64,000 nucleotides of DNA from JAHJQQ01 sp032907525 (GCA_032907525.1 JAJJPM010000031.1:1-64000), one strand, 5' to 3'. Counted from the first letter of the stretch, positions 48,973-58,272 are shown. The notes: generated from the sequence alone by a model not told the origin. Numbers and translations: made by a program.

Positions 48973-49338
48973 TCACTCCAGCGGGCGATAGCATTCCGGC
49001 GTGAAACGCGGCGTGCAGATTGCGTAGAAAATCAGATCGTCCCTTCCGGTATTGGTGATCCGTTGCCGCTCTCCCGGCGGGATCACGACCACATCCCCCG
49101 CCCGCACCTCTTCCGGTGGTTGCACGCCGACCTCGACGCGGCCGCTGCCGGCCACGATCAGATACCGCTCCGTCACGTCCGTCAGGGCATGCCAGCGCGT
49201 GCCCGTGCCCGGTGCCACCCGGGCGCGGGCGATGGATGCCTGCGGGTCGGAGGCATCGTTCCAGGACTCGAGGATGTGGCAGCCTTCCTCGAAGAAGTAC
49301 TCCGCGCCTGGATCGGGATGGGTGACCTGTGGGTGCAT
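48973..49338 (-). CDS. Cupin-domain protein
   Basis: 121 aa single-domain cupin. Motif 1 reads GTGTRWHALTDVTERYLIVAG (shortened) with one clear His and Glu; motif 2 is GDVVVIPPGERQRITNTG, in which the usual His is Gln. Metal binding is therefore uncertain. The substrate is unknown. It is convergent to the HhH membrane protein gene. Confidence 0.85.
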   Translation of the reverse strand: MHPQVTHPDPGAEYFFEEGCHILESWNDASDPQASIARARVAPGTGTRWHALTDVTERYLIVAGSGRVEVGVQPPEEVRAGDVVVIPPGERQRITNTGRDDLIFYAICTPRFTPECYRPLE

Positions 49339-49450
49339 GACATGTCTTCCTCAAGGTTCGATCATGGGGCGACGCACACGCCTGACCGCAGCGTTTGAGT
49401 CACCAGCCAAGTCTGGCGATAATCGCACCATCCCGTCGCAGGAGGTGCGC

Positions 49451-50158
49451 ATGCCTTCGCATCAACCCTACCGCATTCACGCGCTCGAACTCGGGCCGAT
49501 GGAGAATTTCATCTACCTGATCGAGGATCTCGCCAGCCGCCGCGCTGCGGTGGTCGATCCCGCCTGGGACGTGCCGGCCATCCTCGAATTGGCACGTGCC
49601 CGCGACGTGATCATCACCGATATACTGCTCACCCACAGCCACCACGACCACATCAACGGTATAGAGGAACTCCTGCGTCGCTTCGATGCCCAGATCCACC
49701 TGCTGAAACCCGAGGCGCAGTTCTGGGGGCGGTGTCTCGATCTGCCGACGCTGCACCATGGCGGCGACCGCATCGCGCTGGGCGACACCGAGATCGCGAT
49801 TCTGCATACCCCGGGCCATACGCCCGGTTCCGCCTGCTACCGGCTGGGCGACGATCTCATCACCGGAGACACGCTGTTCGTCTACGGCTGCGGCCGTTGC
49901 GACCTGCGCGGCGGCGACCCGGAACAGATGTTCTGGACGCTGAAGGATATGCGCGAAAAACTGCCCCAGGAAACCCTGATCCGTCCCGGCCACAATTATG
50001 CCATCGCCGAGACCTCGACCCTGCGCGAACAGATCGCCGGCAATCCCTTCCTGCACTTCGACGACCTCAAGCGCTTCACCCAGTACCGCATGCACTACCA
50101 CGACAAGCATCGCGATGCGCCTTACGGGCCGGTAAAGAAGGGCGAAGAGATGCCATAG
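49451..50158 (+). CDS. MBL-fold hydrolase, glyoxalase II-like
   Basis: 235 aa from ATG 49451, with a strong GGAGGTGCGC leader. The metal site is THSHHDHINGIEEL, then LHTPGHTPGSACYRLGDDLI and RPGHNYAIAE. It resembles hydroxyacylglutathione hydrolases (GloB), which finish methylglyoxal detoxification. The C-terminal HAGH substrate domain is short, so another thioester or sulfur substrate is possible. Confidence 0.88.
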   Translation: MPSHQPYRIHALELGPMENFIYLIEDLASRRAAVVDPAWDVPAILELARARDVIITDILLTHSHHDHINGIEELLRRFDAQIHLLKPEAQFWGRCLDLPTLHHGGDRIALGDTEIAILHTPGHTPGSACYRLGDDLITGDTLFVYGCGRCDLRGGDPEQMFWTLKDMREKLPQETLIRPGHNYAIAETSTLREQIAGNPFLHFDDLKRFTQYRMHYHDKHRDAPYGPVKKGEEMP

Positions 50159-50397
50159 GGCGGTCAACTTGCAGGCTGTGCAATCGACTTCGCAGTCGCA
50201 TGCGCTGCCAGCTGATCCGGCTGGTCCAGGTGAAGAACACGCAGTTCACTCAGTGCGGTACGGTGCCTTGCTCTGGGATTGGGGCGCGGTCGATTCGATG
50301 TCATCGATTCCAGCTATCGAAAAATATCGCCCAATGCCGGCGTGCTTTCGTCTATTCTCTCGTCCCTGACATTCCCGTTTCCTGTGAGGGCCGTCTC
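50159..50397. other. Intergenic stretch, nothing identified
   Basis: 239 bases without a gene, terminator or clear promoter. It is followed by a small possible gene that starts with GTG. Confidence 0.5.
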
Positions 50398-50604
50398 GTG
50401 AAGGACGAAATTCTGGATGAACCCCACCGGCCGCAGTTCGAGTCAGCGCCCAACCAAGCACGCAAGACGGCCAGCTTTTACGAGGCCATAGCCGCTGCCA
50501 TCGAACTCAAGCCCATGGTCGGAGTAGTACGCCGCATCGCCCGCGAACGCCGTGCCGCGCTGTCCCGCTTCGGCAAAATGGCGCTGCCACCTGAACAGAG
50601 GTGA
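50398..50604 (+). CDS. Possible small protein with GTG start
   Basis: 68 aa from GTG 50398 (VKDEILDEPHRPQFESAPNQ...). GTGAGG lies nine bases upstream as a possible ribosome binding site. The sequence is natural-looking and helical: ARKTASFYEAIAAAIELKP and VVRRIARERRAALSRFGKM. I do not recognise it. The open frame extends upstream into the MBL hydrolase in another frame, so coding status is uncertain. Confidence 0.4.
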   Translation: MKDEILDEPHRPQFESAPNQARKTASFYEAIAAAIELKPMVGVVRRIARERRAALSRFGKMALPPEQR

Positions 50605-50775
50605 GGGTGCAGGGTTGGAGTACCCGTCTGCCGCGGTCGCCGTCGGTCAAGCGATCGACGGAGCCGGCTGAGATGCTGAGCGGGTGTAGTGGCTCAGGGT
50701 ACTCGGATCGCTGAACGTTGATTCTCTGGTCACCCTTCCCGTCGAGGCCTGGTCTTTACCAGAGGACGATTGCGG

Positions 50776-52002
50776 TTATCCGAAACGCCGCTGCACATAC
50801 TCGTCGACGATCTTCTGAAAGTCCTGCGCGATCGTCTCGCCCTTGAGCGTCACCGTCTTCTCGCCGTCGACGTACACCGGCGCGACCGGCACTTCGCCGG
50901 TGCCGGGCAGGCTGATGCCGATGTCGGCGTGCTTGCTCTCGCCGGGCCCGTTGACCACGCAGCCCATCACCGCGACGGTGAGGTTCTCGACGCCAGGATA
51001 CTGCGTGCGCCACACGGGCATCTGCTGGCGCAGATAGGACTGGATGTCCTGGGCGAGCTGCTGGAAGGTGGTGCTGGTGGTACGGCCGCAGCCGGGGCAG
51101 GCGACGACCTGCGGCGTGAACGCGCGCAGTCCCATGGACTGCAGGATCTCCTGCGCGACGACGACTTCCTGGGTGCGGTCGCCGCCGGGCTCGGGCGTGA
51201 GCGAAATCCGGATCGTGTCGCCGATGCCTTCCTGCAACAGCACCGCGAGCGCCGCGGTCGAGGCGACGATACCCTTGGTTCCCATGCCGGCCTCGGTCAG
51301 ACCCAGGTGCAGCGGATAGTCGCAGCGTCGGGCGAGGTCGCGGTACACGGCGATCAGATCCTGCACGCCGCTCATCTTCACCGACAGGATGATCCGGTCG
51401 TGGCGCAGGCCGAGTTCCTCGGCACGTTGTGCGCTCTCCAGGGCGGAGACGATCAGCGCCTCGCGCGTGACCTCGGCGGTGTCCAGCGGCTGGGCACGCC
51501 GGGCGTTCTCGTCCATCATCCGCACCACCAGTTCCTGATCCAGGCTGCCCCAGTTCACACCGATGCGCACCGGCTTGGCGTGATCGCGCGCGAAGCCGAT
51601 CAGTGTGGCGAACTGTTCGTCCTTCTTGCGGCCGCGGCCGACGTTGCCCGGGTTGACGCGGAACTTGGCGAGCGCCTCGGCACAGGCCGGATGCCTGGTC
51701 AGCAGCCGGTGCCCGTTGAAATGGAAGTCGCCGATCAGCGGTACGCCCACGCCCATGTCATCGAGGCGCGCGCGGATCTCCGGCACGGCCGCGGCGGCCT
51801 CTTCGCTGTTGACCGTAATGCGCACCAGTTCCGATCCGGCCTTGGCGAGCTGTGCTACCTGTATCGCCGTGCCCACCGCATCGGCGGTGTCGGTGTTGGT
51901 CATGGACTGCACGACCACCGGACTCTCGCCGCCGACGGTCACTTGCCCGATGTTGACGGGAACACTGGGGCGGCGCTGGACGGGGCTGGGATGGCTGGAC
52001 AT
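50776..52002 (-). CDS. ispG: 4-hydroxy-3-methylbut-2-enyl-diphosphate synthase
   Basis: 408 aa from ATG 52002; an in-frame ATG at 52035 adds 11 aa. IspG (GcpE) makes HMBPP in the MEP isoprenoid pathway with a 4Fe-4S cluster. The cluster ligands are in VACPGCGRTTS (two Cys) and VMGCVVNGPGESKHADIGIS (third Cys plus the NGPGE motif). N-terminal blocks VQSMTNTDTADAVGTA and RVNPGNVG fit. The MEP pathway is standard in gammaproteobacteria. A small hairpin CTGGT-CTTT-ACCAG (50750-50763) follows. Confidence 0.96.
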   Translation of the reverse strand: MSSHPSPVQRRPSVPVNIGQVTVGGESPVVVQSMTNTDTADAVGTAIQVAQLAKAGSELVRITVNSEEAAAAVPEIRARLDDMGVGVPLIGDFHFNGHRLLTRHPACAEALAKFRVNPGNVGRGRKKDEQFATLIGFARDHAKPVRIGVNWGSLDQELVVRMMDENARRAQPLDTAEVTREALIVSALESAQRAEELGLRHDRIILSVKMSGVQDLIAVYRDLARRCDYPLHLGLTEAGMGTKGIVASTAALAVLLQEGIGDTIRISLTPEPGGDRTQEVVVAQEILQSMGLRAFTPQVVACPGCGRTTSTTFQQLAQDIQSYLRQQMPVWRTQYPGVENLTVAVMGCVVNGPGESKHADIGISLPGTGEVPVAPVYVDGEKTVTLKGETIAQDFQKIVDEYVQRRFG

Positions 52003-52170
52003 ACTGGGCTTGGCGCGTGGAGGTGACCGGGCCATTATCGCAACCGCGCGGCGGTCCTGTCACCCGCCGTTCGGTGGGCGGGCCATCGCGGACGGAACCT
52101 GGCGTGACGGGTCATCGATCCGGTAATGTGCCGCCGGATGCACGCCCGCATCTTTACCAAGGGAGCCTCC

Positions 52171-53160
52171 ATGACTGCCTTCAATACCTTCCGGATCCAC
52201 CAGGATTCGTCCGGTCATCGCGCCGGGTTGGAATCCCTCAGCCTCGACCAGCTGTCGCCGGGCGAGGTGACCGTGCGCGTCGAGTGGTCCGCGGTCAACT
52301 ACAAGGATGCGCTGGCCGTCACCGGACGCGGCAAAATCCTGCGCCACTCGCCGCTGGTCGGCGGGGTCGATGCGGCGGGTCGTGTGGAGGCGTCGGCCGA
52401 TCCGAATCTGCGGGCAGGTACCCGGGTCGTGATCACCGGCGGGGGGCTGGGCGAGGTGCGCGACGGCGGCTTCGCGTCCTACATCCGCGTCCCCGCGGCG
52501 ATGGCGATCCCGTTGCCCGAGGGCCTGTCCACGCGGCAGGCGATGATCGTCGGTACCGCCGGTTTCACCGCCGCGCTCGCGCTCGCACGCATGGAGCGGA
52601 ACGGTCAGACGCCCGAACTCGGCCCGGTGCTGGTGACCGGGGCGAGCGGCGGGGTGGGCAGCTTCGCCACCGCTCTGTGCGCGCGGCACGGCTACGAGGT
52701 TGCCGCGCTGACGCTGAAGCCGGCGAGCATCGACTATCTGCAGGCGCTGGGCGCGCAAAAAGTCATCCTGCGCGAGGGGCTGGCGATGGGTCGGCGTGCC
52801 TTGGAGACCGCACGCTTCGGCGGCGTGATCGATACCCTCGGCGGCGAGTATCTCGGCTGGGCGGTCCGTTGCGTGCGCCCGCACGGCAACGTCGCCGTCA
52901 TCGGCATGGCCACCGGCACGGATTTCAGCACCTCGGTGATGCCTTTCATCCTGCGCGGCGTGAATCTGCTCGGCATCAACTCCGTCGACGTCCCGCGCGA
53001 CCAGCGCGAACGTATCTGGTCGCGGCTGGCCCGGGATCTCGATGCCGCGCAGCTCGACCGCATCTGCGCAGGCGAGATCACGCTCGGCGAACTGCCGGCG
53101 TTCTGCGCTGAGATGCTGGCGGGGCACGTTCACGGGCGGACGCTGGTGAAGCTCGCATAG
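52171..53160 (+). CDS. YhdH/AcuI-type acrylyl-CoA reductase
   Basis: 329 aa from ATG 52171 with GGGAGCCTCC before it. It is a zinc-free quinone-oxidoreductase-type MDR protein. VRVEWSAVNYKDALAVTGRG is the YhdH/AcuI signature; VLVTGASGGVGSFATALCAR is the NADPH-binding region. AcuI reduces acryloyl-CoA to propionyl-CoA; YhdH of E. coli has the same activity. The physiological role here cannot be told from the context. Confidence 0.9.
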   Translation: MTAFNTFRIHQDSSGHRAGLESLSLDQLSPGEVTVRVEWSAVNYKDALAVTGRGKILRHSPLVGGVDAAGRVEASADPNLRAGTRVVITGGGLGEVRDGGFASYIRVPAAMAIPLPEGLSTRQAMIVGTAGFTAALALARMERNGQTPELGPVLVTGASGGVGSFATALCARHGYEVAALTLKPASIDYLQALGAQKVILREGLAMGRRALETARFGGVIDTLGGEYLGWAVRCVRPHGNVAVIGMATGTDFSTSVMPFILRGVNLLGINSVDVPRDQRERIWSRLARDLDAAQLDRICAGEITLGELPAFCAEMLAGHVHGRTLVKLA

Positions 53161-53172
53161 GGCGCCACGGAC

Positions 53173-53193
53173 GCCGCCGTATCCCGCGGCGGC
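53173..53193. terminator. Hairpin between convergent genes
   Basis: GCCGCCG-TATCCCG-CGGCGGC between the acuI-like gene and the sulfurtransferase gene. There is no T tract, so confidence is low. Confidence 0.4.
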
Positions 53194-53194
53194 A

Positions 53195-54049
53195 TCAGCA
53201 CAGATCCCTGGTCGCCACCGGCCGCCGTGGATCCCGGATCCACTCGCTCCACGAACCGGCGTACAGCTTCGCACCCTTTATTCCCGCGAGTTCCAATGCG
53301 ATCAGGCTCTGGCACGCCGTTACGCCCGAGCCGCACATGACCACGCAGCGCTCCGGCGGCATGTCGTCGAGCACACGGCGGTACATCTTCTTCAATGCCT
53401 CCGGTGGCAGATAACATTCGCTGGCATCCAGGTTGGACTGATAGGGAAGATTGCGTGCGCCGGGGATATGGCCGGCGACCGGGTCGATGGGTTCCTTCTC
53501 GCCGGTGAAGCGCTCCGGCGCGCGCACATCGAGGATACGGCAGGTGCGTGCATCCAGCTGCGCAGCGAGCTCCTCTGTCGTGACGAACATGTCGCCGCAC
53601 GGTACGCCGCGGAAGGTGTCTGGAGAGATCCGGGGAGCGGCCGTATCGAGGGCATGATTGCCTTCTTCCCAGGCCTTCAGGCCGCCATCGAGGACGGCGA
53701 CGCGCTCATGTCCGAGCCAGCGCAGCAGCCACCATAGACGCCCGGCGTAGGCGTTGGCCTGGGCGTCGTAGCAGACGACCTGCGTTTCCGGACCGATGCC
53801 CCAGGCGGAGAGCGTCGCGCTCAGGCGTTGCGGATCGGGCAGGGGATGGCGCCCGCTGTCGGGCGTGATCGGACCGGAGAGATCACGGTCAAGGTGGGCG
53901 TACAGTGCGCCGGGAATGTGCGCTTCGCGGTAGGCGGCTTCGCCGGCCTGGGGCTGCCGCAGGTCGAAGCGGCAGTCGACGATGCGCCAGCCGGGGTCGT
54001 GGAGATGCCCGGCGAGTTCGGCCGCCGAGATCAGGGGTGAGGCGGACAT
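53195..54049 (-). CDS. Sulfurtransferase, 3-mercaptopyruvate type (SseA-like)
   Basis: 284 aa with two rhodanese domains. The C-terminal active loop VVMCGSGVTACQSLIALELA (shortened: CGSGVTA) carries the catalytic Cys; the CG[ST]GVT loop is typical of 3-mercaptopyruvate sulfurtransferases, in contrast to CRxGx[RK] in thiosulfate enzymes. The N-terminal domain has the inactive-type VDCRFDLRQPQAGEAAYREAH (shortened). It fits the sulfur-handling profile of the window. The protein ends with an exposed Cys. Confidence 0.93.
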   Translation of the reverse strand: MSASPLISAAELAGHLHDPGWRIVDCRFDLRQPQAGEAAYREAHIPGALYAHLDRDLSGPITPDSGRHPLPDPQRLSATLSAWGIGPETQVVCYDAQANAYAGRLWWLLRWLGHERVAVLDGGLKAWEEGNHALDTAAPRISPDTFRGVPCGDMFVTTEELAAQLDARTCRILDVRAPERFTGEKEPIDPVAGHIPGARNLPYQSNLDASECYLPPEALKKMYRRVLDDMPPERCVVMCGSGVTACQSLIALELAGIKGAKLYAGSWSEWIRDPRRPVATRDLC

Positions 54050-54278
54050 GGTGTACCTTTGTGCGTGGTCCGGATGACAGATGATACTGAAAAAATCATC
54101 TCAGCCACGCGGAAGCACACGGAAGGCCCCCACGGCGCATTCCCGAAGGCGCGGCTGACCGCCTGTCGGGGCGAGGCGTCGGTGTGAACCTCGTGACGCG
54201 GGTTGTGCTTTTTTCGGGTGATTCCGGGGCAAAAGCGGTTTCCTGGAATGATGCGCACGATGCGGCGGGAGAAAAGGC

Positions 54279-55178
54279 ATGCGCCTGGGCGTGGATCTCG
54301 GCGGTACCAAGATAGAAATCATCGCGTTGGATACCGACGGCTCCGTGCGTCTGCGCGAGCGCATGGCCACGCCCCAGGGCGACTACGGCGCGACGCTCGA
54401 GGCTGTCGCGGGCCTGGTCGGGGCGGCGGAAGCCCGCCTGGGGTGCGCGGGACTGCCGGTCGGTATCGGTACGCCCGGCACGATCTCGCGGGCGACCGGT
54501 CTGCTGAAGAATTCCAACTCCGTGTGCCTCAACGGCCGTCCCCTGCTGCAGGATCTGGAGTCGCGCCTCGGGCGTCCGCTGCGCATCGCCAACGACGCCA
54601 ACTGCTTCGCGCTGTCCGAGGCGGCGGACGGCGCCGCGGCCGGGGCGCGGGTGGTGTTCGGCGTCATCGTCGGGACGGGCACGGGCGCCGGCATCGTGGT
54701 CGACGGCAGGCTGCTGGACGGCCCCAACGGCATCGCCGGGGAGTGGGGCCACAATCCGCTGCCCTGGCCGCGCGGCGACGAACTGCCCGGACCGCACTGC
54801 TATTGCGGCCGGCGGGGCTGCATCGAGACCTGGCTGTCAGGGCCGGGTCTGGCGGGGGACTTTCAGCGGCATGCCGGCGAGGCGCTGGGTGCGGAGAGTG
54901 TCGTCGCGCGCGCCGAACACGGCGATCCCGCCGGTCGGGAGGTGCTGGAACACTACTACGACCGCATGGCCCGGGCGCTGGCGCATGTCATCAATATTCT
55001 CGATCCGGACGTGATCGTGCTGGGCGGCGGCATGGGCCGGATCCCGATGCTGTATCGCGAAATCCCGCGCCGCTGGGGCGCCTATGTGTTTTCCGACCGT
55101 GTGGACACGCGCCTGGTCGCGCCGAAGCATGGTGACTCCAGCGGTGTACGTGGCGCGGCCTGGCTGTGGCCGGCGTAG
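54279..55178 (+). CDS. ROK family sugar kinase (fructokinase-like)
   Basis: 299 aa. Phosphate-loop MRLGVDLGGTKIEIIALD opens the protein. The ROK zinc motif is GHNPLPWPRGDELPGPHCYC and GRRGCIETWLSG (each shortened), with His and three Cys. Catalytic Asp is in IANDANCFALSEA. Fructose or N-acetylmannosamine/N-acetylglucosamine are likely substrates; fructokinase is the most common call for this length. The start follows GGGAGAAAAGGC. It is a single gene. Confidence 0.88.
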   Translation: MRLGVDLGGTKIEIIALDTDGSVRLRERMATPQGDYGATLEAVAGLVGAAEARLGCAGLPVGIGTPGTISRATGLLKNSNSVCLNGRPLLQDLESRLGRPLRIANDANCFALSEAADGAAAGARVVFGVIVGTGTGAGIVVDGRLLDGPNGIAGEWGHNPLPWPRGDELPGPHCYCGRRGCIETWLSGPGLAGDFQRHAGEALGAESVVARAEHGDPAGREVLEHYYDRMARALAHVINILDPDVIVLGGGMGRIPMLYREIPRRWGAYVFSDRVDTRLVAPKHGDSSGVRGAAWLWPA

Positions 55179-55443
55179 CCTCCCAGACCGGCTGGCGCCG
55201 GGAGTTTTACCGCCAGCGCGCCGAGAGTGCCGAGAAAACCCTTGTCTGAACCGCAAAGGCGTAAAGGAAACCCTGAATTTACGGGTTTTCAATGCAAAGG
55301 TGCGGAGAGGCGGGAGTTGCCATCATTGAATCTTCATAGGGTATTCTCCGCGCCCGTGCACCTTTGTAGTTCCGAGTCTTTTCTGTTGTTCCGCTTTTGC
55401 CGGCACCCTACAATCTGCCGCACCTACACAGCAGGTTTCCGCG
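55179..55443. repeat. Intergenic region with repeat-like AAAGG/CCTTTG motifs
   Basis: 265 bases. CCGCAAAGGCGTAAAGGAAA and GCAAAGGTGCGGAGA face GTGCACCTTTGTAGTTCCG further on, an imperfect inverted arrangement like the dispersed intergenic repeats of many environmental bacteria (AACCGCAAAGACGCAAAGG type). It probably also holds the mtn operon promoter. Confidence 0.4.
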
Positions 55444-56091
55444 ATGTCCGCCGTTTCCGTCGATGACAGTCTCTGGTCGCAACAGGTCCGCGCCCTGATC
55501 GACGCGGGCCGCGAGCTGCACGCGCGCGGCTGGGTGCCGGCGACCAGCGGGAACTTCTCGGCGCGCCTGAGCGATGCGGAGATCGCACTGACGGTCTCCG
55601 GCCGGCACAAGGGCAGGCTCGACGAGACCGGCATCATGCGCGCGGACATGCAGGGGCGCGCGGTGGGCGGCGATCAGCGGCCCTCGGCGGAGACGCTGCT
55701 GCACACGCAGCTCTACCGGCGCTATCCCGAGGTCGGCGTGGTGCTGCACGTGCACTCGATCAACGCGACGCTGATCTCGCGGGCGGTACAGCGCGCCGGT
55801 GGCCAGGATCTGGTGCTGGCCGGCTACGAGCTGCTGAAGGCGTTCCCCGGCTGCGCCACCCATGCGACGTCGATGCGCGTGCCGGTATTCGACAACGACC
55901 AGGACATCCCGCGGCTCGCCGCCCGCGTCGATGCCTGGCTCGATGCCAACGAACCGATCTACGGCTATCTGATCGCCGGCCATGGTCTGTATGCCTGGGG
56001 GCGTGACATGGCGGAGACACTGCGCCACCTCGAGGCCTTTGATTTTCTGTTTGAATGTGAACTCCGCGAACGGGGGATGCGCCAGTCATGA
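55444..56091 (+). CDS. mtnB: Methylthioribulose-1-phosphate dehydratase
   Basis: 215 aa class II aldolase-fold enzyme of the methionine salvage pathway. ATSGNFSARLSD is the phosphate-binding loop; VLHVHSINATLISR supplies two zinc His, and IAGHGLYAWGRDMAETLRH (shortened) the third. Its stop overlaps the mtnD start (ATGA). It is the first gene of mtnB-mtnD-mtnC. Confidence 0.95.
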   Translation: MSAVSVDDSLWSQQVRALIDAGRELHARGWVPATSGNFSARLSDAEIALTVSGRHKGRLDETGIMRADMQGRAVGGDQRPSAETLLHTQLYRRYPEVGVVLHVHSINATLISRAVQRAGGQDLVLAGYELLKAFPGCATHATSMRVPVFDNDQDIPRLAARVDAWLDANEPIYGYLIAGHGLYAWGRDMAETLRHLEAFDFLFECELRERGMRQS

Positions 56092-56627
56092 GTCGTCTGA
56101 CTATCTATTCGGATAACGACACCCGTGCGACCGAGACCTTCACGGACGGCGCCGAGATCGGCCGCCGCCTGGGTGCCATCGGCGTGCGTTTCGAGCGCTG
56201 GGAAGCGGCGCGTACCCTGGCCGATGACGCCACCCAGGACGACGTCCTGGAGGCCTATCGTGCCCAGGTGGACGCGCTGATGACCGAGTATGGCTTCAAG
56301 TCGGTGGATGTGGTGAGTCTCAACCCGGACCACCCCGACAAAGCGGCGCTGCGCGCAAAGTTCCTCGACGAGCACACCCACAGCGATTTCGAGGTGCGCT
56401 TCTTCGTCGACGGCAAGGGTCTGTTCTACATCCATACCGGCGGCAAGGTGTACGGCGTGCTGTGCGAGAAAGGGGACCTGATCAGCGTTCCCGCCAACAC
56501 GCCGCACTGGTTCGACATGGGCGAGAATCCGCGTTTCAAGTGCATCCGGCTGTTCACCACGCCCGAGGGCTGGGTGGCGCAATTCACGGGCGACAAGATC
56601 GCCGCCGGCTATCCGCCGTTCTGCTGA
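56088..56627 (+). CDS. mtnD: Acireductone dioxygenase
   Basis: 179 aa cupin enzyme that converts acireductone to 2-keto-4-methylthiobutyrate and formate (Fe form). The metal ligands are in EHTHSDFEVRFFVDG (His, His, Glu) and PANTPHWFDMGEN (His). The stop overlaps the mtnC start by one base, indicating translational coupling. Confidence 0.96.
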   Translation: MSRLTIYSDNDTRATETFTDGAEIGRRLGAIGVRFERWEAARTLADDATQDDVLEAYRAQVDALMTEYGFKSVDVVSLNPDHPDKAALRAKFLDEHTHSDFEVRFFVDGKGLFYIHTGGKVYGVLCEKGDLISVPANTPHWFDMGENPRFKCIRLFTTPEGWVAQFTGDKIAAGYPPFC

Positions 56628-57301
56628 TGATCAAAGCCATCGTTACCGACATCGAGGGTACTACCAGTTCGTTGTCCTTCGTGAAGGATGTGCTGTTTCC
56701 CTACGCGCGGAAGCATCTCGCGGCGTTCGTCGCCGCGCACGGCCATGAGCCCCCCGTGCGTGCGCTGCTCGACGATGCGAGCCGCGAGGCGGGCGGCGGT
56801 CTGGACGATGCCGGCATCGTCGCGCAGCTGGAACGCTGGATCGACGAGGATCGCAAGGTCACGTCGCTGAAGTCCCTGCAGGGCCTGATCTGGGAGGCCG
56901 GTTACCGCAATGGCGATTTCAAGGGCCACATCTATGCCGACGCCGCCGCGCAGCTGCGCGCCTGGCACGACCGCGGCATCCGGCTGTACGTGTATTCCTC
57001 CGGTTCGGTGTATGCCCAGAAGCTGCTGTTCGGCCACAGCGAAGCCGGCGATCTGACGCCGCTGTTCTCCGGCTACTACGACACGCACATCGGCGGCAAG
57101 CGCGAGGCCGCATCGTATCGTGCCATCGTCACCGACATCGGCGTGCCGGCCGGAGAGATCCTGTTCCTGTCCGACATCGTGGAAGAACTGGATGCGGCGC
57201 GCACGGCCGGCATGCGGACGATCCAGCTGGTGCGCGACGGCGTGCCGGATCCGCACGCGCCCCACCGCCAGGCACGCGATTTCAATGCCATCGAAATCTG
57301 A
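56627..57301 (+). CDS. mtnC: Enolase-phosphatase E1
   Basis: 224 aa HAD-family enzyme. It enolises and dephosphorylates 2,3-diketo-5-methylthiopentyl-1-phosphate to acireductone, the step before MtnD. The HAD motif I reads IVTDIEGTTSSLSFV (Asp and Glu), motif II YVYSSGSV, and motif IV ILFLSDIVEELD. The ATG is fixed by its overlap with the mtnD stop. mtnA and mtnP, the first steps, are not in this window. Confidence 0.96.
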   Translation: MIKAIVTDIEGTTSSLSFVKDVLFPYARKHLAAFVAAHGHEPPVRALLDDASREAGGGLDDAGIVAQLERWIDEDRKVTSLKSLQGLIWEAGYRNGDFKGHIYADAAAQLRAWHDRGIRLYVYSSGSVYAQKLLFGHSEAGDLTPLFSGYYDTHIGGKREAASYRAIVTDIGVPAGEILFLSDIVEELDAARTAGMRTIQLVRDGVPDPHAPHRQARDFNAIEI

Positions 57302-57402
57302 ATGTCCGCGCAGGGTGCGTCGAGGCGCAGCCTGATGCACTATTTTCATACCGCCACTGTGCGTCGCTGTGCCGATGCACTCTACCTGCAGGGTCGGAAC
57401 AC

Positions 57403-57708
57403 ATGAGTCACCACAAGCTCTATCCCGGTATCGACAACGATGTCCACAGCGGCATGACCGATATCGGCAAGATCATCCGGGATGCCTGGATGTTCGGCAT
57501 CCTGCCGGAGACCGAACGCTGCGAGAACTGGGACTACGGTCGCCTGGAACAGCTCTACGACAAGGTGCACCAGGCCTGGGAGCCGTACGGACATCTGGCC
57601 AGCCGTCTGCCCGACGAGCTGCGCCAACGTCACGAGCGCATCTATGCCGAAGCCATCGCCCGGGCGCGCGCGGCCGGCTGGAACGTCGAACTCGGCGATG
57701 ACGACTGA
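57403..57708 (+). CDS. Conserved hypothetical protein
   Basis: 101 aa (MSHHKLYPGIDNDVHSGMTD...). Aromatic-rich helical protein: GKIIRDAWMFGILPETERCE and LEQLYDKVHQAWEPYGHLAS. A single Cys. I do not recognise its function, but the sequence has the look of a conserved family. It is 21 bases before mug on the same strand and may be co-transcribed with it. Confidence 0.65.
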   Translation: MSHHKLYPGIDNDVHSGMTDIGKIIRDAWMFGILPETERCENWDYGRLEQLYDKVHQAWEPYGHLASRLPDELRQRHERIYAEAIARARAAGWNVELGDDD

Positions 57709-57729
57709 CGTCTTCCCCCGCTGACCGGC

Positions 57730-58272
57730 ATGCGCACCCTGCCGGACTGGCTGGCGGCCGGCCTGGACATCGTTTCGGTCGGCCTCAACCCCTCGCCCAA
57801 TTCGGTGCGCGCCGGCTTCCCCTTCGCCACGCCCCGGAACCGCTTCTGGCGCGCGCTGAACGCCAGCGGCCTGATCGACGAGGTACTGGAGCCGGGGCCG
57901 GCCGCGATGCAGCGTCTGCTCGAACGCCATCGCATCGGCTTCACGGACGTGGTGAAGCGGCCCACACCCGGCGCGGCGCAGTTGCGGGCCGCCGATTTTC
58001 GCGTCTGGGCGCCGCGGCTCACCGGGAAGCTGCTGGAGATCTCGCCGCGGCTGGTCTGGTTCCATGGGAAGGTGGCGTATCGCGAATTCCTGCGGCACGG
58101 CGGCAGCGGCACGGCCGACTGGCGTGCGGATCTGGACTGGGGGCTGCAGCCGCGGCGCATCGGGGTCAGCCGCGTTTTCGTGACGCCGAATCCGAGCCCC
58201 GCCAACGCGGCCTATTCGCTCGATGACCTGATCGTCTGCTATCGTAGCCTGGCCCTGCTCAGGCGCTCGTGA
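57730..58272 (+). CDS. mug: G:T/U mismatch-specific DNA glycosylase
   Basis: 180 aa. Mug/TDG-type uracil-DNA glycosylase that removes U or T opposite G and ethenocytosine. The catalytic loop is SVGLNPSPNSVRAGFPF, where the Asn activates water; the second motif is VTPNPSPANAAYS. PRNRFWRALNASGL is the substrate-pocket block. Its place in the window is unrelated to the SOS genes at 5.5-15.5 kb. Confidence 0.93.
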   Translation: MRTLPDWLAAGLDIVSVGLNPSPNSVRAGFPFATPRNRFWRALNASGLIDEVLEPGPAAMQRLLERHRIGFTDVVKRPTPGAAQLRAADFRVWAPRLTGKLLEISPRLVWFHGKVAYREFLRHGGSGTADWRADLDWGLQPRRIGVSRVFVTPNPSPANAAYSLDDLIVCYRSLALLRRS

